Source: Paenibacillus solanacearum (GTDB lineage: Bacteria; Bacillota; Bacilli; Paenibacillales; NBRC-103111). From it: 64,000 nt of DNA. The translations under genes and the position numbers were made by a program. Under the pieces are notes generated by a model, which had not been told where the DNA came from, did not search any database, and saw only the letters and a list, made by a program, of their open reading frames with translations. Location of the stretch: contig NZ_CAJVAS010000014.1 of NCBI RefSeq assembly GCF_910593845.1, forward strand, positions 1 through 64,000. The letters run 5' to 3'. Positions 26,699 through 36,244 of this stretch are shown piece after piece; position 1 is the first letter of the stretch, and every line of letters begins with the position of its first letter.

Positions 26699-27709
26699 CG
26701 TCAAGAGCGGCTGAAGCAGTAGCTGCTTCGCGGTCTCCATCCCAACGATGGTGCGCAGCCGCTCGCCCTCGCAGCTTTGCTCCTTCTTGAAACAACGTTT
26801 CGCATATCCGTAATACGAATGCGGGAATAACAAATCGATCAACAACACTTGCCGTTGCGCGGGGGTGAGCGGATAAACCGATTCGTAGCAGGCGACGCAT
26901 CGCTCAAGCTCTTTGCTGTCCCATCGCCCCAATCGCTCCATCCGTTTGGCAATGACCTTGCGCGTATCGCGTACCGGCAGGTCGTAAGCCACATTGTCCA
27001 GATCGAGAACATATACGCCCCGCTCTGTCAGCAGCGCGTTTCCTTTGCCGTAGTCCTGATGGCATAACGGGCCGTACGGGCCGGCGGCGCGGACCCATTC
27101 GGAATAGCAGGACCGCTCCAGCGCGAGAATCGCCTGATCGGCCATCGTGATCATGCCGCCGGCCGTCTCCAGGTACGACTGGTGAAATGCGCTCGTCTCC
27201 CGCTTGGCTTCGCCGCGCCATAAGGCAAGCTCGCTTCGCAGCTTGCGGTAGTGCCGAGGCCACTCCCCCATGCGGTCCACCATCCGGCTTCCATCCGGAG
27301 GATCGAAGCCGGATGACGCCTGATGAAATCGTGCCAGCCCCCGCAGCCCTGTATATAAATCGGGAATCTCATCCATATACAAGTCGCTTCCATCAATCCA
27401 CGAATACAGAACGAAAGCATAACCGCCGTGAATCGAATAAAGGCCATCCTCCTTCGTTCGCACGATATCCGCCACGCACGCCCCGTTGCGGCGAAGATGC
27501 AGCTGCGCCGCCGTCACCGCCTCGACGTACGGAAGCGGCTTGCCGAGCCGTTTCAGGCAGTACAGCCCGCGCGAAGCATCGATTTTCCATACCGTCTTAA
27601 TGCCACCGCCTTGGATCACCTCAAGATCGGTGACGGTCAGATGCGGATAATGCTCGGCCATCAGCCGCGCTCCAAGCTCAAGCTCATCCGCCTTATCCTG
27701 GCGCATCAT
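26690..27709 (-). CDS. CotS/CotI-like spore coat kinase-fold protein (second of the pair)
   Basis: A 339-residue protein of the aminoglycoside-phosphotransferase-like kinase fold found in the CotS/CotI/YutH spore-coat group. The catalytic loop is LCHQDYGKGNALL (about 214-226) and the metal site is VYVLDLDNVAYD (about 232-243), followed by LPVRDTRKVIAKRM. CotH-like and CotS-like kinases modify or scaffold coat proteins; the substrate here is unknown. Its ATG overlaps the stop of the upstream CotS-like gene (ATGATG), so both are made together. Confidence 0.82.
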   Translation of the reverse strand: MMRQDKADELELGARLMAEHYPHLTVTDLEVIQGGGIKTVWKIDASRGLYCLKRLGKPLPYVEAVTAAQLHLRRNGACVADIVRTKEDGLYSIHGGYAFVLYSWIDGSDLYMDEIPDLYTGLRGLARFHQASSGFDPPDGSRMVDRMGEWPRHYRKLRSELALWRGEAKRETSAFHQSYLETAGGMITMADQAILALERSCYSEWVRAAGPYGPLCHQDYGKGNALLTERGVYVLDLDNVAYDLPVRDTRKVIAKRMERLGRWDSKELERCVACYESVYPLTPAQRQVLLIDLLFPHSYYGYAKRCFKKEQSCEGERLRTIVGMETAKQLLLQPLLTSR

Positions 27710-28749
27710 GGCTTTACCAGCTCGTCAAGCCGGTCGAGGAACGATTGCAGAACGGCGCTTTTGCTTGTTTCCGTCGCGATCATCTCTTCCAAGCGGCGGA
27801 CATGCTTATCCAGCGTCCATGCAGTCTCTCTTCTTTCGTAATACTTGGAAACTTGACCGTAAAACAAATGCGGGAATTGAACGTCTGCCGCGAGGATCTT
27901 ATATTGTTCCTTCGTCAGCGGGTAGACCTCCTGATACGCTTTCAGCATCAGGAGCATCTTGGGCAAATCCCAATCCGTCCCTTTCTTCATCACTTTGTTC
28001 AATATTTTCCTAATATCGCGTACGGGCAGGTCAACGGTCAACGAATCCATGTCGTACACATACAGCGCGCCGTCGCTTCCGATCGCCAGGTTCGCCGCTG
28101 CAAAATCTTGATGGCACAGCGTTTTTCGAACGCTCGTTTCTTCGACCCAACGGTTGTAATACGGCTCCTCCAGCCGGGCGAGCGACGACCGGCACTGCTC
28201 CACAAAGCGGTCGACATGCTTTAAAAACAGCCGGTCCATTGCATTCGTATCGGACGCAGACGATCGCTGCGTTCTCCACTGGTTCAGCCGCTCCATCCGC
28301 GTCTCTCCATGCCGCTTCCACTCGAACAGCAGCATGGACGGAGACGCTCCCGCCGGCGGCTCGATCCCTGCGGAAGCGCGATGGAATGTGGCCATGCTCC
28401 TCATGATCATCCTCAGCTCATTCTCGGCGCCGTAATCCGGCGACCGTCCGCGGACGGCTTCGAATAAGACATAATATTCGCCCCCCACGGCAGTATAGCC
28501 CTCGCCCGACGTTGTTGAGACAATCGCCGGCGTACAGACGCCGTTTCGCTTCAAATAACCGACGGCATGGACCATGAATGCGATACGGCTTGCGTCAAGC
28601 GGGACCTTTTTCAGGATGAATTCGCCCTGCTCGGTTTGAATCGACCATACGGCTTTTTTGCCTTTATCCGCGAGCAGCCGGACACGACGGGCTTTCGTCG
28701 GGTAACGGGACATGATTTCCTTCACAAGCTTTGCGCTAGCCGCAGCCAT
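27706..28749 (-). CDS. CotS/CotI-like spore coat kinase-fold protein (first of the pair)
   Basis: A 347-residue paralogue of the next gene. The N-lobe has GKKAVWSIQTEQGEFILKKV with the ATP lysine. The catalytic loop is LCHQDFAAANLAI and the metal site is LYVYDMDSLTVD, followed by LPVRDIRKILNKVM. The C-terminal KEQYKILAADVQFPHLFYGQ is typical of the CotS group. It starts 15 bases after the glycosyltransferase gene, with GGGGGAAAG before the ATG. The order glycosyltransferase-kinase recalls cotSA-cotS of Bacillus subtilis. It would be expressed in the mother cell during sporulation, but no sigma-K promoter was confirmed by eye. Confidence 0.82.
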   Translation of the reverse strand: MAAASAKLVKEIMSRYPTKARRVRLLADKGKKAVWSIQTEQGEFILKKVPLDASRIAFMVHAVGYLKRNGVCTPAIVSTTSGEGYTAVGGEYYVLFEAVRGRSPDYGAENELRMIMRSMATFHRASAGIEPPAGASPSMLLFEWKRHGETRMERLNQWRTQRSSASDTNAMDRLFLKHVDRFVEQCRSSLARLEEPYYNRWVEETSVRKTLCHQDFAAANLAIGSDGALYVYDMDSLTVDLPVRDIRKILNKVMKKGTDWDLPKMLLMLKAYQEVYPLTKEQYKILAADVQFPHLFYGQVSKYYERRETAWTLDKHVRRLEEMIATETSKSAVLQSFLDRLDELVKP

Positions 28750-28764
28750 CTTTCCCCCTCCTGC

Positions 28765-29955
28765 TTATTTTTGTTTGCTTCTCCGCTTCATCTCGTCATA
28801 CATCCGCAGCAGCCGTTTGGCTACATGCTGGAACCCGAAGTTCGCTTCCGCCATCGCTCTGCCCGCCTTGGCCAAGCTCATCGCCTTGTCCGGCCGCGAC
28901 AGCAGAAGCGAAATCGCATCCGCGATCGCCTTCGGATTGTCGTAGTCGTCGATCACGATGCCGCTCACGTCCCGCTTCATAATTTCCGCGTTGCCGCCCC
29001 GATTTGTCGTTATGATCGGCAAGCCCGCCCCCATCGCCTCATAATGAACTCTGGCCAGCGGCTCCTCCCATTGGGAGCTGCATACGAACAAATCTCCCAA
29101 CAAGTAATAGGAAGGAATCTCGCTCGGCGGAACAAAGCCAGTAAAGAGAACGCGTCCGCCCAGCGGCTCGGCGATCCGCCGAAGATACTGTCCGTATTCG
29201 TCGACCCGTTCGTCGTAAAACCATTTGCTCCCGATAACCGCCAGCACCGCGTTGTCATGCTGCATCACGACCTGCTTCATCGCCTCGATCAGCACATCCG
29301 GCCCTTTGACCCGGCTTAAGCGCCCGACGAACAATACGACTTTTTTGTCGACGACGCCGTACTTTTCACGAAGCTGCTGCCGGACCGGCTGAGCCTCGGC
29401 CGACCCAATGGGCATATACTTTTTCAGATGAATACCCGAATATACGGTATGCAGCTTCCCTTTGGCGGATGGGAACCGCTCAACAATCGTTCTGCCGATA
29501 TAGTCGCTGATGCACATAATCCGATCGACCGACTGAATGATGACTTCGCCAAGCTCCTTTTTCACTTTGGATCCCCGGAACATTTCGTTGTGAACGCTGA
29601 CGACAAACCGGCTCTTAGGCATCGCTTTTTTGTAAATCAGCACGTCCTTCGGGCGGTTAAATACATGGATGATATCAAAATACCGCTTTTTTTTCGGATC
29701 ACGTTCGGACGCTGCGGATTGAAGCCGAGCCAATTCCTGGGCTACACCGCGCACGTAGCCTTCGCGGGGAACCCGGATATATTCCACTCCCTTCACCCTC
29801 TCCCGATCGGGAAGCGAAGGGTCCGTAATACAGAAAACAGTCAGACGATGCTTGCGGCCGATATGCGGCGCAACCCCGTCGATCAAAATTTGAATCGCTC
29901 CTCCTCTCAAGGGAGGGACGGTCATCATTTCCGTGCAAATAAAAGCAATCCGCAT
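28765..29955 (-). CDS. CotSA-like GT4 glycosyltransferase
   Basis: A 396-residue GT-B glycosyltransferase of family 4. The N-terminal Rossmann half opens with IAFICTEMMTVPPLRGGAIQ. The C-terminal half has the nucleotide-sugar site VVLFVGRLSRVKGPDVLIEA (about 215-234) and the E-x7-E motif in EEPLARVHYEAMGAGLPIIT (about 310-330). It resembles CotSA, which needs CotS for coat assembly. The ATG at 29955 is chosen for GAAAGGAGCGGGG in front of it; the 13 upstream codons lack one. It is the first gene of the three-gene coat operon. The likely role is glycosylation of spore-surface proteins or polysaccharide. Confidence 0.85.
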   Translation of the reverse strand: MRIAFICTEMMTVPPLRGGAIQILIDGVAPHIGRKHRLTVFCITDPSLPDRERVKGVEYIRVPREGYVRGVAQELARLQSAASERDPKKKRYFDIIHVFNRPKDVLIYKKAMPKSRFVVSVHNEMFRGSKVKKELGEVIIQSVDRIMCISDYIGRTIVERFPSAKGKLHTVYSGIHLKKYMPIGSAEAQPVRQQLREKYGVVDKKVVLFVGRLSRVKGPDVLIEAMKQVVMQHDNAVLAVIGSKWFYDERVDEYGQYLRRIAEPLGGRVLFTGFVPPSEIPSYYLLGDLFVCSSQWEEPLARVHYEAMGAGLPIITTNRGGNAEIMKRDVSGIVIDDYDNPKAIADAISLLLSRPDKAMSLAKAGRAMAEANFGFQHVAKRLLRMYDEMKRRSKQK

Positions 29956-30113
29956 GTCCCCGCTCCTTTCCGCCATCGCGCTTCCGTATTCCACTCCTGT
30001 ATCCGCCTATAGACACCGTCTCTTACGTTGTCCTATAGCATATGATTGCAGTCTATGATCAGGAACGGCATACATACTAGGAACAATGGCTGAAAAGAGA
30101 TGACAACCGCTCA

Positions 30114-31868
30114 TTATGCAGGGCTGCAGCGGTACAGCAGCGCCTTGCATCGCTCATAGATCTCCGACGGCCGGAACAGGCTTCCGTCATATTTCAGCTC
30201 GCTGCATAGGCGCCCGGTTGTTCCGTAATGCAGCCGCAGCAGCGATGCGAGCTGCCCCGTTGCATTATGCTCGAAGACGACAATCGGGCCCTCACCGTCC
30301 AAACAGGGGGCCAGCTCCTCCACCGGCAGCGGACAGAGCAAACGAATCGTGATCTGATTCGCGGCGATGCCTTCCTGCGCCAGCAGCGCCCGAGCCTCCG
30401 CGATCGCACCTCCCGTCGAGCCGATCCCGACAAGAATGAGATCCGCCTCCGGGTGAGCGGCAGCGGCATGAAACGGTGCATCGATCTGCAGACCGCCCAG
30501 CTTTCTTAACCGTTTGTCCATCATCGCTTGCCGATTGTGCGGGTCTTCCGACGCACGCCCCGCTTCATTATGCTCTACGCCGGTGACGGAGTGCATGCCG
30601 TGCTTCGTGCCGGGCAGCACTCTTGGAGACACGCCGCTCTCCGTCATGGCGTAACGCTTGAACGGCCCGTCCTTCAGCGTAAGCGGCGATTCGCCGGATT
30701 GCAGCGCTCCGCGTTCGAGGACGATATCGCCGTACTGAAGCGGCTCAGCCGACTGCTTCCCGAGCGACAGCTGCAGGTCGGTCAGCACGATGACAGGGCA
30801 TTGGAACCGTTCTGCCAAATTGAACGCGAGCACGGTATCGTAAAAGCATTCCTCCACCGTGCTCGGACAAAGCACGATCTTCTGCGTCTCCCCGTGCGTC
30901 CCGTACAGGACAGCGTTCAAGTCGCCCTGCTCGTGCTTGGTCGGAAGTCCCGTGCTCGGACCTCCCCGCTGCGCGTCAACGATGACCACCGGCGTTTCGG
31001 TCATCCCCGCCAGTCCAATGCCCTCCATCATGAGCGACAAGCCCGGACCCGAGGTAGCGGTGAACGCCCGCACGCCGCCGTAGTTGGCCCCGATCGCCAT
31101 CATCAGCGCCGCTATTTCATCCTCGGCCTGGATAACCGTGCCGCCGAGCGCGGGCAATCGCGGGATCAAATACTCCATAATTTCCGTTGCCGGCGTAATC
31201 GGATAAGCAGCCATGAACCGGCAGCCGGCAGCAATCGCTCCGAGACCGATCGCCTCGTTGCCGATCATGAACCATTTGGGCCGGCCGTCGGCCGCATCCA
31301 GCCGAAGCCGTTCGTCCGGCGTGCCGATCCGGTCGTAAACATACTGCGCTCCGCAGGATAGCGCTTGTTTGTTCAATTCGACGATCTCGGCGCCTTTGCG
31401 CAGCCATTCTTTTTCCGCCGCATCGTGGAACGGCTTCAGCGGCAGCCCCAGCAGCGCCGCCGACGCACCGACGGCGACCATATTTTTCATATATGCGCTC
31501 CCTAGCTCGTCTGCGATCGAGGTGAACGGAACGGCAATGAGCCGGCAGGTCATCCCGTCAGGCAAGGCAGGCCGCAGCTTGGCATCTGCGATCACGATGC
31601 CCCCGGAGCGCAGCTCGCGCGCATTCCGCTCCAACGTTTCCTGGTCAAAGGCCACCAGAATGTCCACATCGTCTGCGATCGCGCGGACGGGCTGCGTGCA
31701 GATGCGGATCTTGTTGCTCGTATGCCCGCCCATAATTCGCGACGAAAATTCGCGATACCCGTAAAGATAATAGCCCAGCCGGCACAAGCCGTCCGCAAAG
31801 ATCAGTTCCGTGCTCTCCAGCTTCTCTCCCTGCTGCCCGCCTATTTTCCATGAAAGATCATGCGCCAT
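30114..31868 (-). CDS. korA: 2-oxoacid:acceptor oxidoreductase, fused gamma-alpha subunit
   Basis: A 584-residue fused subunit of the ferredoxin-dependent 2-oxoacid oxidoreductases. Residues about 1-170 are the gamma part (LIFADGLCRLGYYLYGYREF, SSRIMGGHTSNKIRI). From about 190 the pyrimidine-binding alpha part follows (MIGNEAIGLGAIAAGCRFMA, AYPITPATEIMEYL, ATSGPGLSLMMEG, QRGGPSTGLPTKHEQGDL). The C-terminal domain has VGIGSTGGAIAEARALL and VFEHNATGQLASLL. The enzyme makes acyl-CoA and CO2 while reducing ferredoxin, and needs a thiamine-diphosphate beta subunit. The korB gene that usually follows directly is not here. AAAGGAG lies nine bases before the ATG at 31868; the ATG at 31874 is too close to it. 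Confidence 0.85.
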   Translation of the reverse strand: MAHDLSWKIGGQQGEKLESTELIFADGLCRLGYYLYGYREFSSRIMGGHTSNKIRICTQPVRAIADDVDILVAFDQETLERNARELRSGGIVIADAKLRPALPDGMTCRLIAVPFTSIADELGSAYMKNMVAVGASAALLGLPLKPFHDAAEKEWLRKGAEIVELNKQALSCGAQYVYDRIGTPDERLRLDAADGRPKWFMIGNEAIGLGAIAAGCRFMAAYPITPATEIMEYLIPRLPALGGTVIQAEDEIAALMMAIGANYGGVRAFTATSGPGLSLMMEGIGLAGMTETPVVIVDAQRGGPSTGLPTKHEQGDLNAVLYGTHGETQKIVLCPSTVEECFYDTVLAFNLAERFQCPVIVLTDLQLSLGKQSAEPLQYGDIVLERGALQSGESPLTLKDGPFKRYAMTESGVSPRVLPGTKHGMHSVTGVEHNEAGRASEDPHNRQAMMDKRLRKLGGLQIDAPFHAAAAHPEADLILVGIGSTGGAIAEARALLAQEGIAANQITIRLLCPLPVEELAPCLDGEGPIVVFEHNATGQLASLLRLHYGTTGRLCSELKYDGSLFRPSEIYERCKALLYRCSPA

Positions 31869-32205
31869 TGCCATTCGCTCCTTTGACTCGGTATCGCATT
31901 CATTGTATTCCCCCTTTACAAACATTTCCAAAACCGAATTTCGATCAGAACATTCTCATTTCGATATCATTTGGACTTAAATGAATAACGATTCAAGATG
32001 GGTTGAACAAAGAAAAAGGCAGGCATATGCCGAGATAAAATGACTATACTGATTTTTTCCATTGAGGCTGCACCCGCGTGTCGATTATTGTTGGATAGCT
32101 GTCATTTTTTAGTTATTTGATAAAAAAAAGGGTTGCATGAACGTATGTTTCAACGTAAGATTAGACTCACTTTATTATTGGATGTTTTTGGAAGGGGTTA
32201 TTGGC
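31869..32205. other. divergent intergenic region
   Basis: 337 AT-rich bases between the leftward korA and the rightward ABC exporter operon. It should hold both promoters. No gene, clear operator or riboswitch fold was recognised. Confidence 0.4.
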
Positions 32206-33219
32206 ATGACGCTAATCAAAGTGGATGAATTGACCAAAGTATTTCAAAGGCAGCAGAAAACCCCGGGATTCGCCGGCACGATGAAAGATTTGTTTTACCG
32301 CCAGTATACGGACAAGGTCGCCGTCGACAGCATCTCCTTTGAGATCGGGCGCGGTGAGATTGTCGGATATATCGGACCGAACGGCGCAGGCAAATCGACG
32401 ACGATCAAGATGCTGTCGGGCATCCTCGTACCGACCTCCGGCATCGTGGAAGTCGGCGGCCTCGTGCCTTACCGGAGCCGCAAGGAATATTCTCGCCGCA
32501 TCGGCGTCGTATTCGGCCAGCGGACCCAGCTCTGGTGGGACATTCCGGTGTCCGAGTCGTTCCGGCTCATGAAATATATGTACAAAATTTCCGACCAAGA
32601 CTACAAGCGCAGCATCGAGCTGTTTTCGGATATTTTGGACATCGACGAATTCATGAACGCCCCTGTGAGGCAGTTGAGCCTCGGCCAGCGGATGCGCGCG
32701 GATTTATGCGCCGCCCTGCTGCATAATCCGGATATTTTGTATTTGGATGAACCGACGATCGGTCTCGATGTCGTCGTGAAGGAGAACATCCGCGAATTCA
32801 TCAAGCAGGTCAATCTCGAGCGCAAGACGACGGTCATTTTGACGACGCACGACATGTCCGATATCGAGAAGCTGTGCTCGAGGGTGATCGTCATCGACCG
32901 CGGAAAATTGATGTACGACGGCGTGCTGAACCAGCTCAAAACGATATACGGCTCCGGCGAGACGATGATCGTGGAAACGGCCGACCCTGTGCAGCCCTGG
33001 GACGAGCTGGCGCATCTGGGCATCGACGACTTCGATTACGACGGCAAGAGCATCACGATCAAATACGATAAAACGGTCGTGAACTCCACCGCCATCCTGA
33101 GGGTGCTGATGTCGAAAATCACGATCACCGATTTTGTGGTGCATCCGTGCGAAATCGAACAAATCATTCGAAAAATGTACGAAAATCCTTTATCCGCCGC
33201 CGTCGCTGCCGGTTCGTAG
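32206..33219 (+). CDS. ABC exporter ATP-binding protein
   Basis: A 337-residue ATPase of an ABC-2 exporter. Walker A is GPNGAGKST (about 62-70). Signature LSLGQRMRADL, Walker B ILYLDEPTIGLD and the switch His in TTHDMSDIEKL are all present. Before Walker A there is the extended N-terminal FQRQQKTPGFAGTMKDLFYR seen in the group paired with ABC2_membrane_6 (DUF990) permeases. The C-terminal 100 residues are a regulatory extension. The ATG at 32206 follows GGAAGGGG. Two permease genes follow within 12 and 3 bases, forming a complete exporter. The substrate is unknown. Confidence 0.88.
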   Translation: MTLIKVDELTKVFQRQQKTPGFAGTMKDLFYRQYTDKVAVDSISFEIGRGEIVGYIGPNGAGKSTTIKMLSGILVPTSGIVEVGGLVPYRSRKEYSRRIGVVFGQRTQLWWDIPVSESFRLMKYMYKISDQDYKRSIELFSDILDIDEFMNAPVRQLSLGQRMRADLCAALLHNPDILYLDEPTIGLDVVVKENIREFIKQVNLERKTTVILTTHDMSDIEKLCSRVIVIDRGKLMYDGVLNQLKTIYGSGETMIVETADPVQPWDELAHLGIDDFDYDGKSITIKYDKTVVNSTAILRVLMSKITITDFVVHPCEIEQIIRKMYENPLSAAVAAGS

Positions 33220-33231
33220 GAGGAGCTGCCC

Positions 33232-34035
33232 GTGAAACTTTACCTTGCGTTTTTGACGAATGAATTTCAATCGAATTTGGCTTATAAAACGGATGTGCTG
33301 CTGAAAATGTTCGGGCGGGTCATGGGGCTGTTCGTGCAAATCGCATTGTGGACGGCACTCTACGGCACGACCTCCGGGACGGCGGCGACCGGCATGGGGC
33401 AGATCAGCTTGAACGATATGATCAACTACGTCGTCATCAGCACATGCATCTCGGTATTTGTGAGCAACAATACGATCTTTAGCATCGGCGATAAAATCCG
33501 CTCCGGCGACATCGGCCTGCAGCTCATGAAGCCGATCAGCCTGCAAACCTGCATGCTGTTTCAATCGATGGGTACCAGCGCGTCGCGGATTTTTTTCGAA
33601 TTGGCGCCGCTGATCGTCGTTGCGGCGATCTTTTACCCGCTGACCGTGCCGCCGGTTCACCTGCTGCTGCCGTTTGCCGTTGCGCTGCTTAACGGTTTCG
33701 TCTTGAACTTTTTGCTGGCCTATATTCTTGGCATGGTCGGCTTTTGGTACATTAACATTTACCATTTAAGCCGGCTGCTGTCGGATGTCATCAAGGTGTT
33801 CTCCGGCGTCTGGATTCCGCTGTGGTTTTTCCCGCAAATTTTGACCGACGTATCGGCGTTCCTGCCGTTTCGCCTCATTTATTTTTCACCGATCTCCATT
33901 TATATGGGGAAAACGGAATGGACCGACACGCTGCTGCTCATTGCCCAGCAATTCATGTGGATCGGCATTCTGCTCCTCGTCGCGGAGCTCGTGTGGAGAA
34001 AAGGCATCAGCAAACTGGTCATCCAGGGAGGGTAG
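33232..34035 (+). CDS. ABC-2 type exporter permease (first)
   Basis: A 267-residue membrane protein with six predicted helices and a short cytoplasmic N-terminus (MKLYLAFLTNEFQSNLAYKT). This is the build of the DUF990/ABC2_membrane_6 permeases. The GTG start at 33232 follows AGGAGGAGCTGCCC. It lies 12 bases behind the ATPase gene and 3 bases before the second permease, so the three form one transporter with a heterodimeric membrane part. Confidence 0.85.
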   Translation: MKLYLAFLTNEFQSNLAYKTDVLLKMFGRVMGLFVQIALWTALYGTTSGTAATGMGQISLNDMINYVVISTCISVFVSNNTIFSIGDKIRSGDIGLQLMKPISLQTCMLFQSMGTSASRIFFELAPLIVVAAIFYPLTVPPVHLLLPFAVALLNGFVLNFLLAYILGMVGFWYINIYHLSRLLSDVIKVFSGVWIPLWFFPQILTDVSAFLPFRLIYFSPISIYMGKTEWTDTLLLIAQQFMWIGILLLVAELVWRKGISKLVIQGG

Positions 34036-34038
34036 CGC

Positions 34039-34842
34039 ATGCATGTGCTGAAACTGTACTCGCAATTTTTAGCCATTTACTTAAAGTCCAGAATGGAGTA
34101 CCGCTTCTCGTTCTTCATGGACATCTTCATTCAATTTACAACCTACGGTTCGACCTATATGGGGATCTGGATCGTGCTTTCCAAATTCGGCAGCATCGGC
34201 GGCTGGAGCTTTTACGAGGTGCTGTTCTTGTACACGCTGAATTTGATGTCGTACGGCATATGCAGCCTGTTCGTCTGGTCGCCGATGCGGGCGCTCGAAT
34301 GGATGGTGCAGCGCGGCGAGTTCGACGGTGTACTTGTGAAGCCGATGAATCCGCTGGTCCACTTGATCTTCCGGCAATTCAACCAGCATTTTCTCGGGCA
34401 TATCATCTTGTCCGCGATCGTGTTCTCCATCTGCTTCCGGCATTTGCATATCGACTGGACCGCAGCGAACGTTTGTTATTTCATCTTGACGATTGCCGGC
34501 GCAACGTTCATCCAGGCGGCGCTGCTGATCATCTCCGGAGCGATGAGCTTCTGGTTCGTCAAGTCAAACTCGTTTACCGATACGATGATTTACGGCTTTC
34601 GCGGCTTCATGGATTATCCGATCTCGATTTACAGCAAAGCGATTCAAATCTTTTTGACCTTTGTCGTGCCGTACGGCTTCGTCAACTTTTATCCGTCGCA
34701 ATACTTTTTGGGCAAAGAAGGCGAAGGGTTGTTCCATTCGTCGTTCCGGTTCGGCACCCCGATAATCGGCGTCGCGCTGCTGCTGCTGTCGCTGTACATA
34801 TGGCATAAAGGCGTCAACCGGTACCAAAGCACAGGCTCCTAA
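34039..34842 (+). CDS. ABC-2 type exporter permease (second)
   Basis: A 267-residue six-helix permease of the same family, starting MHVLKLYSQFLAIYLKSRME and with the amphipathic GEFDGVLVKPMNPLVHLIFR loop typical of the group. GGGAGGGTAGCGC precedes the ATG. It ends the exporter operon. The hairpin CCGCCGCA/TGCGGCGG at 34875-34894 follows, without a T-run. Confidence 0.85.
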   Translation: MHVLKLYSQFLAIYLKSRMEYRFSFFMDIFIQFTTYGSTYMGIWIVLSKFGSIGGWSFYEVLFLYTLNLMSYGICSLFVWSPMRALEWMVQRGEFDGVLVKPMNPLVHLIFRQFNQHFLGHIILSAIVFSICFRHLHIDWTAANVCYFILTIAGATFIQAALLIISGAMSFWFVKSNSFTDTMIYGFRGFMDYPISIYSKAIQIFLTFVVPYGFVNFYPSQYFLGKEGEGLFHSSFRFGTPIIGVALLLLSLYIWHKGVNRYQSTGS

Positions 34843-34915
34843 TGCCGCGTGCCGCAAGTCCCGCATCCGCCGAACCGCCGCATTCGTGCGGCGGCTTCGC
34901 GACGCATCGTTAACG

Positions 34916-35395
34916 TTATGACATGATCGTCCAGACGAAAGGCGCGACGGCCCCCGGTTTGTTCCATTCCAATCTGGCGTTGATCAGCGGCTGGCCCGCG
35001 ATCAGCCTTCCAATCATCTCACTGTAATACTCCGGTACCAGCTTATTGGACGCCACGGTGCCAAGATCGACCCATTCCGGTATATGCTTCTCCGGCTCGT
35101 TCGTGACGAGATCCCCGTAAATCCGATCCGCATAAAACAGCATCGTCACCGCGCACGTACGGTCGGCGTAGTTCATATACGAAATCACGCCCTTCAGGAC
35201 CGGCTGCTCGACGATCAAGCCGGTTTCTTCATGCATCTCCCGGACGCATGCCTCCTCCAATGTCTCGTTCAGCTCCACGCCTCCGCCCGGAGGCGTTAAT
35301 TGCTTGTAGTTAAAATAGGTAGGGATAAGCTTCCTCATCAGCACGACCTGACCGTCCCGCACCGCGATGCAGGCGACCCTTGTTCTTATGGACAT
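34916..35395 (-). CDS. Nudix hydrolase
   Basis: A 159-residue Nudix enzyme. The Nudix box is complete: GGGVELNETLEEACVREMHE followed by ETGL (residues about 39-62). It splits nucleoside-diphosphate-linked compounds with a divalent metal; the substrate is not predictable. The ATG at 35395 has AAAGGAGAGAGG before it. The longer frame up to 35506 lacks a start site and crosses non-coding DNA. It is a single gene facing the exporter operon. Confidence 0.85.
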   Translation of the reverse strand: MSIRTRVACIAVRDGQVVLMRKLIPTYFNYKQLTPPGGGVELNETLEEACVREMHEETGLIVEQPVLKGVISYMNYADRTCAVTMLFYADRIYGDLVTNEPEKHIPEWVDLGTVASNKLVPEYYSEMIGRLIAGQPLINARLEWNKPGAVAPFVWTIMS

Positions 35396-35659
35396 GTTCC
35401 CTCTCTCCTTTATGCGCTTGGCGTACACACAGAAAAACCCCGTGTCATCCAAAGACGACAGGGGGCAGCAGTGCGGCATCACCGTATTCTCCCTCTCATC
35501 TTCCAAGGCATGCGTGCCTTGCAGGAATTTGCACCGTGCTTGACAAGCAAGCCGGTTGCCGCGGTTTCATCGGGCCAGTCCCTCCACCGAACTCTGGATA
35601 AGAGATATTTAATTGTGATTTTTAATTTAACATAGGATTCCAATATTTCAAATCATTTT

Positions 35660-36244
35660 TTATTGACCGGCCGATACGCCCTTTCTGTTTTTCGGGACGA
35701 ACGGAATTCGGTTATAAATCAAAATGATCAGCCGGGCAATCGGTTCGAATACAGGGCTCAGCTTGTACACCGCCAGGCTGACGACCAGCGACACCACAAT
35801 GCTGCCCAGCACGTCGAACGGGTAATGGTTGCCGACATAAATGCGCGAGAAGCCGGTCAATACCGCAAGCGCCAGCATCACCGAACCGATTCGGCGGTTC
35901 AGCAGCAATACGGCGAGCGATAGCGAGAACGCGCCGGTCGTATGGTCGCTCGGGAATGAAGCGTCCGCGGCATGGTCGACCAACAGTTTGACCGTGTGCG
36001 CGACAAACGGCCGCGGCTCGAAATAAATTTGACCGATGATGAAGTTAATCAGCAGTCCGAGCGCGCCGGTAATCGCGGCGAATACCACCGTGCGTTTGGA
36101 ACGCTCGCTGCCCAGAAACCACATGAGCAGCAGCATAAGGGCGTACATGTACAGCGCTTTTTTCGTAATAAAAATTAGGATTGCATCCATCAGCGGACTT
36201 TGGCCCGCCAAATCGTTAATCGCTTGGAACCATTCGTAGTTCAT
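35660..36244 (-). CDS. PAP2 phosphatase, undecaprenyl-diphosphatase (BcrC) type
   Basis: A 194-residue integral membrane phosphatase with five to six helices. The three PAP2 motifs are visible: a KX6RP-like IYFEPRPF, PSDHTTGAFS and SRIYVGNHYPFDV. Enzymes of this type recycle undecaprenyl diphosphate for wall synthesis and can give bacitracin resistance. The N-terminal NYEWFQAINDLAGQSPLMDA is like BcrC. The start is taken at 36244 with ATGAGGTC upstream; an in-frame ATG 18 bases earlier is possible. It is a single gene. Confidence 0.82.
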   Translation of the reverse strand: MNYEWFQAINDLAGQSPLMDAILIFITKKALYMYALMLLLMWFLGSERSKRTVVFAAITGALGLLINFIIGQIYFEPRPFVAHTVKLLVDHAADASFPSDHTTGAFSLSLAVLLLNRRIGSVMLALAVLTGFSRIYVGNHYPFDVLGSIVVSLVVSLAVYKLSPVFEPIARLIILIYNRIPFVPKNRKGVSAGQ

